Below, piece after piece: positions 1-9,100 of a stretch of 33,231 nucleotides of DNA. A program made the translations under genes and the position numbers. The stretch comes from Gordonia desulfuricans NBRC 100010 (GTDB lineage: Bacteria > Actinomycetota > Actinomycetes > Mycobacteriales > Mycobacteriaceae), in NCBI RefSeq assembly GCF_001485495.1, contig NZ_BCNF01000102.1, positions 1-33,231 of the forward strand, in the 5' to 3' direction. Under the pieces are notes generated by a model. The model was not told the origin of the DNA. It saw only the letters and a program-made list of their open reading frames with translations, and ran no database searches. Within the stretch, counting starts at the first letter, position 1; every line of letters begins with the position of its first letter.

Positions 1-819
1 CAACGCCGCGCGGGCCGCGGCGGCCAGCTCGGTGGCGGTGCCGTAGCGCCGGGCCGGGTCGGGGTCGAGTCCTCGGGCGATCACCGAATCCATCGCCGAC
101 GGCACCGCCGTGTTGACCGCACTCGGCGCCGGCGGCGGCGACATCACCGCGGCCTTGATCGCGGAAGTGATCGTGTCGGCCGGATGCGGCACCCGCCCGG
201 TGAGGCATTCGAACAGCACACACGCCAGGGCGTAGATGTCGCTCGACGTGCTCACCGGGACCGCATCGAACAATTCCGGTGCCATGTACGCGATCGAGCC
301 GATCGCCGAGCCGGCCTGGGTGAGATGGGTGTCGTCGGCACCGTGCGCGATACCGAAGTCGACCAGATAGGCGAAGTCGTTCTGCCCGATCAGGATGTTC
401 TCGGGCTTGATGTCGCGGTGCACCAATCCGTCTGCGTGCGCGGCGTCGAGCGCCGAGGCCACCTGCTCGACGATCGCCACCGCGCGTTCGGCTTCCAGCG
501 GGCGCTCGCGACGCAGCAACGCGCGGAGATCCTCACCGTCGACGAGCCGCATGTCGATGAACAGCACACCCTCGATCTCGCCCCAGTCGTGGATCGGGAT
601 GACGTGGGGTTCGCCGAGCCGGGCGGCCGCATGCGACTCCCGTTTGAAGCGTTCCTGATACGTGGCATCACCGGCCAGCCCCGGGTTGAGGAGCTTGACC
701 GCGACCACCCGGTCCTTGACCGTGTCGTAGGCGCGATAGACCTCGCCCATCCCGCCGCGACCCAGCAACTCGTCCAGGCGGTAAGGCCCGAATTGTGTGT
801 TCACCCGGCTTCCCGACAT
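1..819 (-). CDS. Serine/threonine protein kinase, PknD/PknE-like (3' part cut by window edge)
   Basis: The N-terminal 273 residues of a eukaryotic-type Ser/Thr kinase are present, and the gene continues past the left edge. Visible in order are the glycine loop GRGGMGEVYRA (about residues 20-30), the ATP-binding lysine in VAVKLL (K42), a segment PHVIPIHDWGEIEGVLFIDM typical of mycobacterial PknD/PknE, the catalytic loop HRDIKPEN, the metal-binding DFG (DFGIA) and the APE motif. All catalytic residues expected of an active kinase are there. The missing C-terminus would normally carry a membrane segment and a sensor domain, so the ligand cannot be guessed. The ATG at 819 is chosen because a -10 hexamer lies 6 nt upstream with no Shine-Dalgarno, which suggests a leaderless mRNA. 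It is separated by 126 bp from the unrelated sfnB-like gene. Confidence 0.95.
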   Translation of the reverse strand, partial: MSGSRVNTQFGPYRLDELLGRGGMGEVYRAYDTVKDRVVAVKLLNPGLAGDATYQERFKRESHAAARLGEPHVIPIHDWGEIEGVLFIDMRLVDGEDLRALLRRERPLEAERAVAIVEQVASALDAAHADGLVHRDIKPENILIGQNDFAYLVDFGIAHGADDTHLTQAGSAIGSIAYMAPELFDAVPVSTSSDIYALACVLFECLTGRVPHPADTITSAIKAAVMSPPPAPSAVNTAVPSAMDSVIARGLDPDPARRYGTATELAAAARAAL

Positions 820-825
820 GGTGGG

Positions 826-831
826 AGCATA
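826..831 (-). promoter_or_regulatory. -10 box (TATGCT) of a likely leaderless kinase promoter
   Basis: Read on the minus strand, TATGCT is followed by 6 nt and then the kinase ATG. Transcription starting about 7 nt after the -10 would begin at or next to the start codon. No convincing -35 or ribosome site is seen. The rest of 832-945 holds nothing else I recognise. Confidence 0.45.
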
Positions 832-945
832 ACCGGCGCATCGGACGTCACCCGCCGCGATGTCGCCGTCCGGTCGTCCGGGGAAACGACGCGGCCCGCG
901 ACGTTCATCGGTTCGGATGACACCGCGCCCGCTCGATGGCAACGG

Positions 946-2196
946 TCAGATGACGCCGTGGATCGGTGGGTTCTCCCCGCGCAGCACGTGCCGCCCGATG
1001 TGCTGCACCTTCCACCGCACCGGATCGTGCAGGGTGTGCGTACGGGCATTGCGCCAGAACCGGTCGAGGCCGGTGCCCGCAGCGGCACTGCGGGTACCGC
1101 TGACCTCGAACACCGCCGCGGTGATGGAGTTGGCCACCCGGTCGGCCACGACCTTCGCCGCGGCCACCGCGAGGGATGCCTCCGCCACGGCCTGCACCGT
1201 GTCGTCGGGGGTACCACCGAAACCGGTCGCCCGGTCGACGGCCCGCGCGGCCGCATCGAGGGTGGCCTCGGCGGTCACCAGCTCCACCCCGAGTTCGCCG
1301 AAGCGCTGCACCAGCAGTTCGTCGTCGACCGCCCGGCTCACCCCGGCCTCGAACCAGGGCCGCGACCTGGTGCCGACGAACTCGACGGCGGCCGCGAGGG
1401 CACCCCGTGCGATGCCGACGTCGATCGCCACATGCAACAGCTGTGCGAACACCCCGTAACCGGTCGGCCGCGACACCGCCGTGGCACGCTCGACGAGATC
1501 GCCGATCGCCACCTCGGCACCGGTCAGTTCGACCGTTCCCGAGCCCGTCGTCCGCTGCCCCAACGCATCCCAGTCGTCGACGACCGCCACCCCGGGGGTG
1601 TCCGCCGGGATGAACGCGATGTACTCGCCCGCGGCGAGCTCGTCGTCGCCGGGATGTCGGGCCAGGATCGCGAGGGTGTCGGCGTACAGCGAGCCGGTGG
1701 CATAGAACTTCTCGCCGTCGATCCGGAACCGTCCGGTTCCCACCGTGGTCAGGGTGGTGGAGATGTCGGCGATGGTGGCACCACCCCGCTCCGATTGCGC
1801 GTTGGCAACCCGGCCACCGGCGAGCACTGACTCGAACTGCTTGCGCGCCAGCTCTTCCGGTGCGGCGAGCCGAAGCAGGTTGAGATACACGAAGTGACTG
1901 TGCGGGATCTGCGCGATATTCGGATCGGACGCGGCCAGGATCGCGATCACGTCGGTGATCACGCTCGGTGCGAGATCGGCGCCACCGAAGGACGCCGGCA
2001 CCGAGATCGCCAGCAGCCCACTGGCCGACAAGGCGTCGATCTCGGCGAACGGCAGTCGGCGATCGAGGTCACGTGCGGCGGCCCCGGCGGCGAACCGCTC
2101 GGCCAGATCCTGTGCGACCAGACGTGCTTGATCGGCCGACTCGATCTGTGCCGCAATCGGTCTCGAACTGTTCTCGGGTGTGGAGGTCACGCTCAT
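946..2196 (-). CDS. sfnB: SfnB/DszC-type acyl-CoA dehydrogenase-fold flavin monooxygenase (sulfur acquisition oxidoreductase)
   Basis: A 416-aa protein of the acyl-CoA dehydrogenase superfamily. It most resembles the SfnB/DszC branch, which uses FMNH2 or FAD and oxygen on organosulfur compounds rather than dehydrogenating acyl-CoA. The N-terminal helical domain contains SVPASFGGADL and the central domain contains NAQSERGG and DGEKFYATGS, blocks typical of this group. The C-terminus carries WRNARTHTLHDPVRWKVQHIG, again typical of SfnB/DszC. A longer upstream reading frame exists, but the ATG at 2196 lies 4 nt after the sfnG stop and gives the usual family length, so it is preferred. Close spacing implies co-transcription and a joint role with SfnG in releasing sulfur from sulfones. 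The exact substrate cannot be read from sequence, and a DszC-like activity is an alternative. Confidence 0.85.
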   Translation of the reverse strand: MSVTSTPENSSRPIAAQIESADQARLVAQDLAERFAAGAAARDLDRRLPFAEIDALSASGLLAISVPASFGGADLAPSVITDVIAILAASDPNIAQIPHSHFVYLNLLRLAAPEELARKQFESVLAGGRVANAQSERGGATIADISTTLTTVGTGRFRIDGEKFYATGSLYADTLAILARHPGDDELAAGEYIAFIPADTPGVAVVDDWDALGQRTTGSGTVELTGAEVAIGDLVERATAVSRPTGYGVFAQLLHVAIDVGIARGALAAAVEFVGTRSRPWFEAGVSRAVDDELLVQRFGELGVELVTAEATLDAAARAVDRATGFGGTPDDTVQAVAEASLAVAAAKVVADRVANSITAAVFEVSGTRSAAAGTGLDRFWRNARTHTLHDPVRWKVQHIGRHVLRGENPPIHGVI

Positions 2197-2200
2197 CAGA

Positions 2201-3310
2201 CTAGACCGCGGCGACCTGTTCGGCGGCCTCGAGCTCACGCACCAGCGGGAGCACCTTCTCACCGAAGTACTCGATCTCCTCCTGGAAGTGCAGGAAGCCA
2301 CCGAGCACGAGGTCCACCCCGAGACGCTTGTAGGCGACGATCCGCTCCGCCACCTGCTCGGGGGTACCGATCAGCTGGGTGCGGAATCCGTCGTTGTACT
2401 GCACCAGGTCCTCGAAGCTGGAGTCCGCCCACATCCCCTTCTTGTCGCCGGTGGCACTGCCCGCCTGCTGAACTGCGCCGCGGAACCCCTCCACCGCAGG
2501 ACGATTCGCCTTCTCGATGATCTCGCGGAGGGTGTCGCGGGCCTCGGCCTCGGTGTCGCGGGCGATGATGAACCCGTTGAGGCCGAACCTGACCTCACGG
2601 TCGTGGGCGCGGGCCACCGACCGCAGATCGTCGAGCTGCTCGGTGACGCCGTCGAAGTCCTTGCCGTTGGAGAAGTACCAGTCGGCGAACCGGCCACCGT
2701 TGCTGCGAGCCGCCGTCGAGTTACCGCCCTGGAACAGTTCCGGATTGGGGCGTTCGGGGGTGTTCAGCGGCTTGGGCTTGAGGGTGAAGTCGTGGATGCG
2801 ATAGAAGTCACCGCGGTAGTCGACGTCGTCCTCGGTCCAGATCTTGCGGATCACCTCGAGGAACTCGCCGCTGCGCCGGTACCGCTCGTCGTGCTCGAGC
2901 CACTGCTCACCGAGGTGGGTGAACTCGTCCTTGAACCAGCCGCTGACCACATTGATGCTGAACCGTCCACCGGACAGGATGTCGGCGGTGGCCCCGAACT
3001 TGGCGAGCACGGCCGGATGCCACAACCCCGGGTGCACCGCCGCGATCAGCTTGAGCTTCTGCGTGGCCAGGAGCAGTGCGAGACTGAAACTCGTTGATTC
3101 GTGCTGGAACTCGGCGCCGTAGCTGGCCTCGTAGCGGACCTGGGAGAGCGCGTACTCGAATCCGTTGTTCTCGGCGGTCTGGGCGAGCTTGACGTTGTAC
3201 TCGTAGTCCCAGCTGGTGCGCTGCTCGATGTCGCTGGTGACCAGGCCACCCGACACATTGGGCACCCAGTAGGCGAACTTGATCTGATCGGCGATCTTCT
3301 CGGTGGACAC
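2201..3310 (-). CDS. sfnG: FMNH2-dependent dimethylsulfone monooxygenase SfnG
   Basis: A 369-aa luciferase-like (TIM-barrel) monooxygenase. The opening block IKFAYWVPNVSGGLVTSDIEQRT, the segment YGAEFQHESTSF, the stretch NVVSGWFKDEF and WLEHDERYRRSGEF match SfnG proteins closely. SfnG converts dimethylsulfone to methanesulfinate using FMNH2 from a separate reductase, letting cells use sulfones as a sulfur source. The GTG at 3310 is preferred because AGGAG lies 5 nt upstream of it. The ATG at 3325 has no such site and would add only five residues (MSGVP). No ssuE-like flavin reductase is in the window, so FMNH2 must come from elsewhere. It sits just upstream of the sfnB-like gene, as a two-gene unit. 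Confidence 0.92.
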   Translation of the reverse strand: MSTEKIADQIKFAYWVPNVSGGLVTSDIEQRTSWDYEYNVKLAQTAENNGFEYALSQVRYEASYGAEFQHESTSFSLALLLATQKLKLIAAVHPGLWHPAVLAKFGATADILSGGRFSINVVSGWFKDEFTHLGEQWLEHDERYRRSGEFLEVIRKIWTEDDVDYRGDFYRIHDFTLKPKPLNTPERPNPELFQGGNSTAARSNGGRFADWYFSNGKDFDGVTEQLDDLRSVARAHDREVRFGLNGFIIARDTEAEARDTLREIIEKANRPAVEGFRGAVQQAGSATGDKKGMWADSSFEDLVQYNDGFRTQLIGTPEQVAERIVAYKRLGVDLVLGGFLHFQEEIEYFGEKVLPLVRELEAAEQVAAV

Positions 3311-3315
3311 GGGGA

Positions 3316-3320
3316 CTCCT
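3316..3320 (-). promoter_or_regulatory. Ribosome binding site that decides the sfnG start
   Basis: AGGAG on the minus strand, 5 nt before the GTG at 3310. It lies downstream of the competing ATG at 3325, so it can only serve the GTG. Confidence 0.6.
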
Positions 3321-3431
3321 GACATCGATGAACTGCTCGGTCCGTCACGTCGGCGCCCGGGCGGACGATCGAGGACGCGACAACGCCGGTCAGTGTCACC
3401 CGGGAGGCCACGCGCGGCCCACCTTTGAAAT

Positions 3432-3450
3432 CGGGGTGAGGCAAACCCCG
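3432..3450 (-). terminator. Weak stem-loop between tetR and sfnG
   Basis: A 6-bp stem (CGGGGT pairing with ACCCCG) encloses a 7-nt loop. It lies between the tetR stop and the sfnG start on the strand that is transcribed. It has no U-tract, so it may only attenuate or be incidental. I see no clear sfnG promoter in the rest of 3311-3524. Confidence 0.25.
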
Positions 3451-3462
3451 CACGCCGACGAC

Positions 3463-3518
3463 GGTCAGGAGGCGACGATCAGAGGCCGGCGGTCAGGTCG
3501 CGGCGATCAGGAGCCGGC
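3463..3518. repeat. Imperfect 28-bp tandem duplication
   Basis: Two adjacent 28-bp units, 3463-3490 and 3491-3518, both begin GGTCAGG and end GCCGGC and differ at about five positions. They lie immediately 3' of tetR in non-coding sequence. No function is evident. Confidence 0.5.
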
Positions 3519-3524
3519 GGCCAC

Positions 3525-4202
3525 TCACGAATCGGTCGGGCGCCACTGCCCCATCCCGAGGAAGACCATCGCCAGCTGCCGCTGTGCACGCTCGACGATC
3601 TCCTGCTCGGCCTGGCGACCGCGGTACTCGCCGTCGAGCAGGTCGGCCACCGCGGTCAGCATGATCGTCACGATCAGGTCGGCGGCGAGTTCGAGGTCCT
3701 CGGCATGCCAGTCCGCGAGTGCCGGAAGCCGCGAGATGTCGATGGCGAGCTCACGGGAGAACAGTCGCAGTTCGGTGTCGATGGCCCGCCGGATCTCGGC
3801 GACCCCGCCGTGCTGTTCCCGGACCAGGAACCGGAACGCGGCCCGATGCTCGTCGACGTGGGCCAGCAGGATGTCCAGGGACGCCTTGGCCGTGGGCAGG
3901 GCCTGGCGGGCCGCGAGGTCGCGCCGGCCGTCCCGCAGTGTGCGGCGCAGGATGCGCATCGAATCCTCGACCAGGGTGACGCCGAGATCTTCCATCGAGG
4001 CGAAATGCCGGTAGAACGCGGTGGGCACGATCCCGGCACCGCGGGCGACCTCACGCAGGGAGATACTCGCGAAGCTGCGGTCACCGACCAGTTCGAGGGT
4101 GGTGTCGAGCAGCGCCTGCCGGGTGCGGTTCTTCTTGTCGGCCCGCGACTCCGGTTCCGCCGACCCCGCGGTACGCGAGGCGGGGCGGCGGGTCCGGGTC
4201 AC
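3525..4202 (-). CDS. TetR-family regulator, FabR/FasR-like
   Basis: A 225-aa TetR-family protein with GTG start. After a basic N-terminal tail, the helix-turn-helix segment (about residues 24-75) includes RSFASISLREVARGAGIVPTAFYRHF. This wording is typical of fatty-acid regulators of the FabR/FasR group rather than of drug-efflux TetRs. The C-terminal two-thirds is helical and would bind the effector, plausibly a long-chain acyl-CoA. The gene follows the MDR oxidoreductase by 34 bp and is probably the last gene of the acyl-CoA ligase/carboxylase/SDR/MDR block. That makes local control of the block the simplest role. The palindromes at 6101-6114 and 11234-11247 are candidate sites. No strong Shine-Dalgarno precedes the GTG. 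Confidence 0.88.
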   Translation of the reverse strand: MTRTRRPASRTAGSAEPESRADKKNRTRQALLDTTLELVGDRSFASISLREVARGAGIVPTAFYRHFASMEDLGVTLVEDSMRILRRTLRDGRRDLAARQALPTAKASLDILLAHVDEHRAAFRFLVREQHGGVAEIRRAIDTELRLFSRELAIDISRLPALADWHAEDLELAADLIVTIMLTAVADLLDGEYRGRQAEQEIVERAQRQLAMVFLGMGQWRPTDS

Positions 4203-4236
4203 CGTCGGAGTCTATCGCGGGACGATCTGCCCACGA

Positions 4237-5220
4237 TCAGGGCACGAACACCACGCGGCCGACGGTACTGCCCTCACCGAGGCGGGCCACGCCGTCGGCG
4301 ACGTCGGTGAGCGCGAGCCGTTCGGAGATCAGCGGCCTCAGGTGGCCCTGCTCGGCGAGCGCGGTGAGTGCGGTGTGACACTCGTCGATGACCGCCGGGT
4401 TCTTGAGTTGGTAGAGGCCCCAGTGCAACCCGACGATCGAGTAGTTCTTGATCAGCGCGTGGTTGAGTGCGGGCTGCGGGATGGTGCCACCGGCGAAGCC
4501 GATCACCACGATGCGCCCCTCGAAGGCGATGCACTTGGTCGATCCGGCATAGGCGTCGCCACCGACCGGGTCGAAGACGATGTCGGCACCGCGGCCACCG
4601 GTGAACTCCTTGACCGCGGCGACGAAGTCGTCGGTGTGCCGGTCCACGACGAGATCGGCACCGAGTTCGGTGGCATACCGGACCTTGTCGGGTCCGCCGA
4701 CGACGCCGATCACCGTCGCCCCGGCGGCCTTGCCGAGCTGCACCGCCGCACTACCGACACCACCCGCCGCGGCGTGCACCAGCAGGACGTCACCGGCGGC
4801 GATCTGCGTGCGCCGGTGCAGGGCGAACCACGCGGTCTGGTAGCCGATGGTCAGCGATGCGGCCTCGGCGTCGTCGAGCGTCGACGGGGCCGCGAACACC
4901 GCCTGCTGTTCCATCAGCGCGTACTCGGCGAAGGCGCCGCCCGGCAGGGTCGGGGTGCCGACGACCCGATCGCCGACCGCCGCACGGGTGACCGCCGAGC
5001 CGGCCGCCACGACCTCACCGCACAGTTCGACACCAGGGGTGAACGGGAGCGGCGGCTTCACCTGGTACTCCCCGCGACACAGCAGGACGTCGGGGAAGTT
5101 CGCCGGTGCGGCAAGCACTTTCACGAGGACCTGATTGTCGCCGGGGGTGGGGTCGGCGACCTCCTCGTAGCGCAGGGCCTCGCGGGGCTGTCCGAGTTCG
5201 TGGACGCGCCATGCCTTCAT
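4237..5220 (-). CDS. NADPH:quinone reductase-like medium-chain (MDR) oxidoreductase
   Basis: A 327-aa protein of the medium-chain dehydrogenase/reductase superfamily, quinone-oxidoreductase branch. The N-terminal GroES-like domain contains PGVELCGEVVAAG and VGDRVVG. The Rossmann domain contains VHAAAGGVGSAAVQLGKAAGATVIGV, the NADPH-binding AxxGGVGxxA motif, and later FDPVGGD. No structural zinc cysteine cluster is seen, consistent with a zinc-independent reductase. It probably reduces an enoyl or quinone-like double bond with NADPH; which substrate is unknown. It follows the SDR gene by 51 bp in the same direction and precedes tetR by 34 bp, so it is probably part of the lipid-related operon. 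Confidence 0.88.
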   Translation of the reverse strand: MKAWRVHELGQPREALRYEEVADPTPGDNQVLVKVLAAPANFPDVLLCRGEYQVKPPLPFTPGVELCGEVVAAGSAVTRAAVGDRVVGTPTLPGGAFAEYALMEQQAVFAAPSTLDDAEAASLTIGYQTAWFALHRRTQIAAGDVLLVHAAAGGVGSAAVQLGKAAGATVIGVVGGPDKVRYATELGADLVVDRHTDDFVAAVKEFTGGRGADIVFDPVGGDAYAGSTKCIAFEGRIVVIGFAGGTIPQPALNHALIKNYSIVGLHWGLYQLKNPAVIDECHTALTALAEQGHLRPLISERLALTDVADGVARLGEGSTVGRVVFVP

Positions 5221-5271
5221 CTGATGCTCCTTCGATGCGATGGGTGGGTGGTTCGGTCGGATCCCGCTGGG

Positions 5272-6045
5272 TCAGATCCCGGTGCGGTAGCCGCGGGCGT
5301 CGCCGAGGTGCATACCGCCGTCGATCACCATGACCTCGCCGGTCATCCAGGACGACTGGTCGGAGGCGAGGAAGGTGATCGCCGATGCGATGTCGGAGGG
5401 CTCACCGATCCGACCGAGCGCGGTCACCCCGGCGACGAGTTCCTCGTGCTCACGCCACAGCGCCTCGGCGAGCTTGGTGCGCACCACGCCGGGGGCGACG
5501 GCGTTGACCCGGATCCGCGGCGACAGTTCCAGCGCGAGCTGGCCGGTCAGGTAGATCAGGGCGGCCTTGGACGCGTTGTAGAGGCCGATGTTGGCCTCGT
5601 GTGCGAGTCCGCCGATCGAGGCCGTGTTGATCACCGATCCCCCGCCGTTCGCACCCAGGCCGGCCTCGACGGCGAGCGCGGTCCACATCAGCGGCGCCCA
5701 CAGGTTGACATCCATCACCTTGGCGAATCGGGCATGGTCCTGGGTGATCAGCGGACCGAAGGCCGGGTTGGTCCCGGCGTTGTTGACCAGGATGTCGATG
5801 CCGCCGAACCGCTGGACGGTCTGCTCGACGCAGGCGCGGGCCTGGTCCTCCTCGGCGGCATGCGCGGCGATCCCCACGGCCCGCTCGCCGATCTGGGCGG
5901 CCGCGGCATCGGCGGCCTCCTGCTTGCGAGAGGTCACCACCACGGTGGCACCGGCGTCGGCCAGTGCCTGCGCGGCGGCCAGGCCGATTCCGCGGGAGGC
6001 GCCGGTGACGATCGCGGTCTTACCGGCCAGATCGGGAGCTGCCAT
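5272..6045 (-). CDS. Short-chain dehydrogenase/reductase (SDR)
   Basis: A 257-aa classical SDR. The cofactor motif TGASRGIG is near residue 15, the NNAG motif near residue 90, the catalytic serine lies in INTASIGG, and the YxxxK pair lies in GLYNASKAALIYLTG. The C-terminal block DQSSWMTGEVMVIDGGMHLG is typical of FabG-like 3-oxoacyl reductases. The family reduces or oxidises ketone/hydroxyl groups with NAD(P)H. Placed after an acyl-CoA ligase and acyl-CoA carboxylase, it may act on a 3-hydroxy- or 3-oxoacyl intermediate. The ATG at 6045 has GAAAGGTGG just upstream. A promoter and palindrome in the 99-bp gap ahead suggest it can be transcribed separately from the carboxylase gene. Confidence 0.92.
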   Translation of the reverse strand: MAAPDLAGKTAIVTGASRGIGLAAAQALADAGATVVVTSRKQEAADAAAAQIGERAVGIAAHAAEEDQARACVEQTVQRFGGIDILVNNAGTNPAFGPLITQDHARFAKVMDVNLWAPLMWTALAVEAGLGANGGGSVINTASIGGLAHEANIGLYNASKAALIYLTGQLALELSPRIRVNAVAPGVVRTKLAEALWREHEELVAGVTALGRIGEPSDIASAITFLASDQSSWMTGEVMVIDGGMHLGDARGYRTGI

Positions 6046-6061
6046 GGGTTTCCACCTTTCG

Positions 6062-6078
6062 TCGGACGATGTGTCCGA
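6062..6078 (-). other. Small stem-loop in the SDR 5' leader
   Basis: TCGGAC and GTCCGA form a 6-bp perfect inverted repeat with a 5-nt spacer. It lies between the predicted promoter and the SDR ribosome site. Function is unknown. Confidence 0.3.
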
Positions 6079-6100
6079 GACGTGATTCAGGTCTCCGAGT

Positions 6101-6130
6101 ATTCATAGTTGAATCCGCCGTCATGTTCAA
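6101..6130 (-). promoter_or_regulatory. Predicted promoter with overlapping TetR-type palindrome ahead of SDR-MDR-tetR
   Basis: On the minus strand a -35 TTGAAC (6125-6130) and a -10 TATGAA (6102-6107) are 17 bp apart. The inverted repeat ATTCA-TAGT-TGAAT (6101-6114) covers the -10 and part of the spacer, a typical place for a repressor. The 3' end of the carboxylase gene is at 6145, so the site is intergenic. A binder has not been shown; the TetR encoded at 3525-4202 is the nearest candidate. Confidence 0.5.
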
Positions 6131-6144
6131 GATCCGTGGGTTCG

Positions 6145-9100
6145 TCACCGACGACGCCGTGCCAGCCTCCGGATCCACGACCGTGACGCCGCCGGGTCGA
6201 TCACGTCGTCGAGCTCGAAGGTGGTCGCCGCATGCAGCGCGCACCCTTGCTGATAGGCCTTGGCCACCAGATCGGCGAACAATGCCTCGCGGGCCGCCGG
6301 ATCGGTCTGCGCCTCCAGTTCCTTGCGGAAGCCGAGCCGGACCGCCCCCTCCAAGCCCATCGGACCGATCTCACCGGTCGGCCAGGCGACGGTGAACTCC
6401 GGGGCGTGGAACGAACCACCGGCCATCGCCATCGCACCCAGGCCGTATCCCTTGCGCAGGATGATCGTGCCGAACGGCACCGTGAGCCGTGCCCCCGCGA
6501 CGAAGAACCGCCCGAACCGGCGCACCGTCGCCTCGTTCTCCGAATCCGGTCCGACCATGAACCCCGGCGTGTCACAGAGGCTGACCAGCGGCAAGCCGTG
6601 CGCCTGGCACAGCGTCAGGAACTCGGTGGCCTTGTCGGCCGCCTCGGCATCGATGGCACCGCCCAGATGAGCACTCGAGTTGGCGATCACGCCGTAGGCG
6701 ACGCCCTCCACCCGGATGAGCGCGGTGACGATGCCGGCCCCGTAACGGGGCTGCAGTTCGAGGACCGAGCCGACATCGGCGATGCTCTCCACCGCGGCGC
6801 GGACATCGTAGGCGCGCAGGCGGTTCTCCGGGACCACATGCCGCGCCATCCGCTCCTCGGGCGCCTCCCAGTCGTCGACGTCGCCCTGGAAGTACGCGAG
6901 GTAGCGGCGTGCGATGTCCACCGCGTCCGCCTCGTCGCGGGCGGTCACGTGGACCACCCCGTTGCGTTCCTGGACGTCGATCGGTCCGATCTGTTCGGGC
7001 CGGAACACCCCGAGGCCGCCACCTTCCACCATCGCCGGACCCCCCATCCCGATGTTGGCGTCCGGCGTCGCGATCAGCACATCGCAGGCACCGGCGAGGG
7101 CCGCGTTGCCGGCGAAGCACCGACCCGAGACCACCGCGACGGTCGGGACCACACCCCGCAGGGCGGCCATCGCACGGAAGGTGCCCACCTCGAGGCCGGA
7201 GGCACCCAGCGCATCGGTGTCACCGGGACGGCCACCCCCGCCCTCGGCGAACAGGATGAACGGAACCCGTTTGCGCCGGGTCACTTCCATGATCCGGTCG
7301 GTCTTGGCATGGTTGCGCATGCCCTGGGTGCCGGCGAGCACGGTGTAGTCATAGGACACCACCGCCACCTCTGCGGCGGCGGCACCGAAGCGGTCGGCAC
7401 CGACGGTGGCCAGGCCCATGACGAGGCCGTCGGCAGGAGTGTTGGCGATCAGGTCCTCGTCGCTGCGCCGGGTGCGCTGTGCGGCCAGCGCGAGCGCGCC
7501 GTACTCGGTGAGACTGCCCGGGTCGATGAGGTCGTCGACGTTCTCGCGGGCGGTACGCCGACCGATCCCGTGTCGCTTGGCCACGGCGGCGGGGCGGGCC
7601 GCGTCGAGGGTGACGTCGTGCCGGGTGAACACCTCGGCGAGATCCGGGCGGATGTGATCGGGATCGGTGACGGAATCCTCGGCGGTGAGGTCGGCGGCGG
7701 TCGCGGGTGCGATCACCGCCAGCGGTGCCCCGGCCGCGACGGCATCGCCGGCGGTGGTGAGCACCCGCACCACACGGCACGAGAACGGCACGGACACCGC
7801 ATGTTCCATCTTCATCGCCTCGAGGACGGCGAGTCCGCGTTCGGCGGCGAGTTCGGTTCCGGTGTCGGCGATCTGGACCACCACACCGGCCATCGGCGCG
7901 GACACGAGCTGCTCGCCGTCGGCCACCTCGACACTCGCCGGGCGGGCCCCGGCGGTATCGGCGGACCGGTCTGACGTGGACGGCCGGGTGAGTTCCTGCG
8001 CCACGACCGACAGGTCCCCGATCCGGGTGGTGAGGTAGTCGGTGGTGACCGGACCCCCGGTGAAGTCGGCGTCGGCGAGGATCGCCCGCAGCAGCCCGAT
8101 GTTGGTCGAGACGCCCTCGACGACGAACTCACCGAGCGCCGCAGCGGTCTTCGCCGCGGCCACGGTGAGGTCACCGCCGCGGGTGTGACCGATCACCTTG
8201 GCCAGCAGCGAGTCGTAGCGGGGACTGATCGCCAGACCCGGCCTGCCGTAGGTGTCCACCCGGATACCGGGACCCGTCGGCGCCGAGAAGACCGACAGCA
8301 CACCGGAATCGGGCACGGTCTGGCCGTCGGCGCTGATCGATTCGTTGTTCACGCGCGCCTGGATGGCGACGCCGTCGGCACGGGCGAGGGCGCCGTCGAC
8401 GGTTCCGGCGTGCGCGGTGATCGCCGGCGGGAGGCCGAGGGCGGCGAACGGTGAACCGTCGGCCACCGCGAGCCCCACGGCCACCAGGTCCACCCCGGTC
8501 ACCTCCTCGGTGATGGTGTGCTCCACCTGGATTCGGGGATTGACCTCGAGGAAGAAGAACCCGTCGCCGGCCACCAGGAACTCCACCGTGGCCAGACCGC
8601 GGTAGGGCTGGTCGGCGATCAGGGTGACCGCGGCACGATGCAGTGCGGTCCGCGTCGCGTCGTCGAGATGCGGTGCGGGGGCCACCTCGATCAGCTTCTG
8701 GTGTCGCCGCTGCACGCTGCAGTCGCGGTCACCGAGGGCGGCGGCGCGGGTGTGGCCGGCGTCGTCGGCGGCGACCACCTGCACCTCGATGTGGCGGGCC
8801 CCGGTACACAGTTGCTCGGCGAACAGCGCCGGGTTGCCGAAGCCCAGTTCGGCCTCCGAGGTACAGGCCCGGAATGCCTCGGCGAGATCGTCACCGGCGC
8901 GGACCACACGCATCCCGCGGCCACCGCCACCGGCGACCGCCTTGAGCATGATGCCCGCCGGATGCGCGTGGAGGAACCGCTCGGCCGCCGGCAGGTCGAT
9001 CCCACCCGCCGTCGCGGCCAGCACCGGCACCCCCGACGCCTCCGCGGCCTTGCGCGCCGCGGCCTTGTCGCCGAAGGTCTCGAGCACCCCCGCCGACGGC

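Noticed and set aside
184..1830. A 548-codon open frame on the plus strand
   Set aside because: It runs antisense through the kinase and the sfnB-like gene, both with clear motifs. The translation is Arg/Gly/His-rich with no domain, typical of a high-GC shadow frame.
3326..3524. Riboswitch (for example SAM or flavin type) ahead of sfnG
   Set aside because: No conserved multi-stem core was found; only one weak hairpin and a short duplication are present.
4021..6108. A 695-codon open frame on the plus strand
   Set aside because: It is antisense to tetR, the MDR and the SDR genes and has no recognisable motif.
6232..7974. A 580-codon open frame on the plus strand
   Set aside because: It is antisense to the carboxylase gene, whose motifs are complete.
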